Assembly (NCBI GenBank): GCA_001701295.1
Contig: DAAV01000102.1
Coordinates: 13,136 to 19,970 of the forward strand
DNA length: 6,835 nt
Reading direction: 5' to 3'
Origin: Bacteroidales bacterium H10
Lineage (GTDB): Bacteria; Bacteroidota; Bacteroidia; Bacteroidales; Muribaculaceae
Both the position numbers and the translations under genes were made by a program. The notes beneath the pieces are model-generated. The model saw only the letters and a list, made by a program, of their open reading frames with translations. It made no database searches and was not told the origin of the DNA. Of this stretch, positions 6,531 through 6,835 are shown piece after piece (position 1 is the first letter of the stretch; each line of letters starts with the position of its first letter).

Positions 6531-6835
6531 TTAAAACATTTTTTTACCGAGAAGAGCAAAGAGAATCATTCCGAGAAAGAAAGTTATGCCGATCCACATC
6601 TTGGCCTGACGGTCATAATCGTGGGCCTGACGGCGGCATTCCTCACGTTCGGCATCGGAATAAAGCGATTTGTCTTTTTTTGATTCGCTGCGCACAGCCT
6701 CGATCCATGCGCGCCTCGCCTTGTATGAGTAATATATCGACACGAAACCTGTCGGAGGGAAACAGAAGACCGTGAGGAGCACGGCCATAAAAAGGGTCGG
6801 CGAAGGAGGAACCGAAGTGTCGGGTTCATCAGGGT
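6531..6835 (-). CDS. CD225/dispanin-like small membrane protein, N terminus outside window
   Basis: The reading frame stays open from the stop codon at 6531 to the window edge, so the N terminus is cut off; about 100 residues are visible. An internal ATG at 6788 exists, but translation upstream continues as a Pro-rich tail (PDEPDTSVPPSPTLF), the usual N-terminal part of bacterial CD225 proteins, so the true start probably lies beyond 6835. Two hydrophobic segments are seen. The first (LFMAVLLTVFCFPPTGFVSIYY) carries the family pattern of an FCxxP-like hydrophobic stretch, then Gly and a SIYYSYKARRAW motif. A charged, probably helical linker follows, rich in Arg, Glu and Lys. The second is MWIGITFFLGMILFALL, ending in a short basic tail. 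No enzymatic function is known for bacterial members. It lies 35 nt upstream of pseB on the same strand and may share its transcript, but no functional link to sugar synthesis is evident. Confidence 0.75.
   Translation of the reverse strand, partial: PDEPDTSVPPSPTLFMAVLLTVFCFPPTGFVSIYYSYKARRAWIEAVRSESKKDKSLYSDAEREECRRQAHDYDRQAKMWIGITFFLGMILFALLGKKMF

Noticed and set aside
6531..6600. Possible pseB promoter in the A/T runs at the end of the CD225-like gene
   Set aside because: A TTTG can be found on the minus strand but no TAnnTTTG box follows at the right spacing, so it is not supported.

Overview
The window carries a compact five-gene operon on the minus strand. By motif content it encodes all six enzyme activities that convert UDP-GlcNAc into CMP-pseudaminic acid, an activated nonulosonic acid. 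It is flanked on the left by a convergent beta-ketoacyl-ACP synthase III gene on the plus strand, and on the right by the 3' part of a small CD225/dispanin-like membrane protein gene that runs off the window.

Organism: most likely a member of the Bacteroidota, probably order Bacteroidales. The plus-strand gene is preceded by a match to the Bacteroides -33/-7 promoter (TTTG, 19 nt, TAATTTTG). Purine-rich Shine-Dalgarno sequences do not sit before the starts, and small Pro-rich CD225-type proteins are common in this group. Base composition looks intermediate, with frequent ATA isoleucine codons. A gut lineage such as Muribaculaceae would fit, but that is inference. Family and genus cannot be fixed from this sequence.

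Layout: 1-172 is an AT-rich leader with the promoter. 173-1120 (+) is a FabH-like synthase. A 10-nt gap separates its stop codon from the stop codon of pseI. Reading the minus strand from right to left, the order is the CD225-like gene (partial, 6835-6531), a 35-nt spacer with a small hairpin, pseB (6495-5473), pseC (5470-4307), a pseF-pseH fusion (4294-3092), pseG (3108-2143) and pseI (2150-1131). Spacers inside the operon are 2 and 12 nt, followed by overlaps of 17 and 8 nt, so the five genes are almost certainly one transcript with coupled translation.

How the genes work together: PseB dehydrates, oxidises and inverts UDP-GlcNAc. PseC transaminates C4. The PseH domain N-acetylates the new amine. 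PseG cleaves off UDP. PseI condenses the free sugar with phosphoenolpyruvate to give pseudaminic acid. The PseF domain activates the acid with CTP. PseG together with the inverting type of PseB separates this route from the legionaminic and sialic acid routes. The most notable feature is that the last enzyme (PseF, cytidylyltransferase) and the third (PseH, acetyltransferase) are one 400-residue polypeptide. No glycosyltransferase, flagellin or other acceptor is visible, so the destination of the sugar (capsule, O-antigen, or O-glycoprotein) is unknown. I found no RNA genes, CRISPR arrays, insertion sequences or sizeable repeats.
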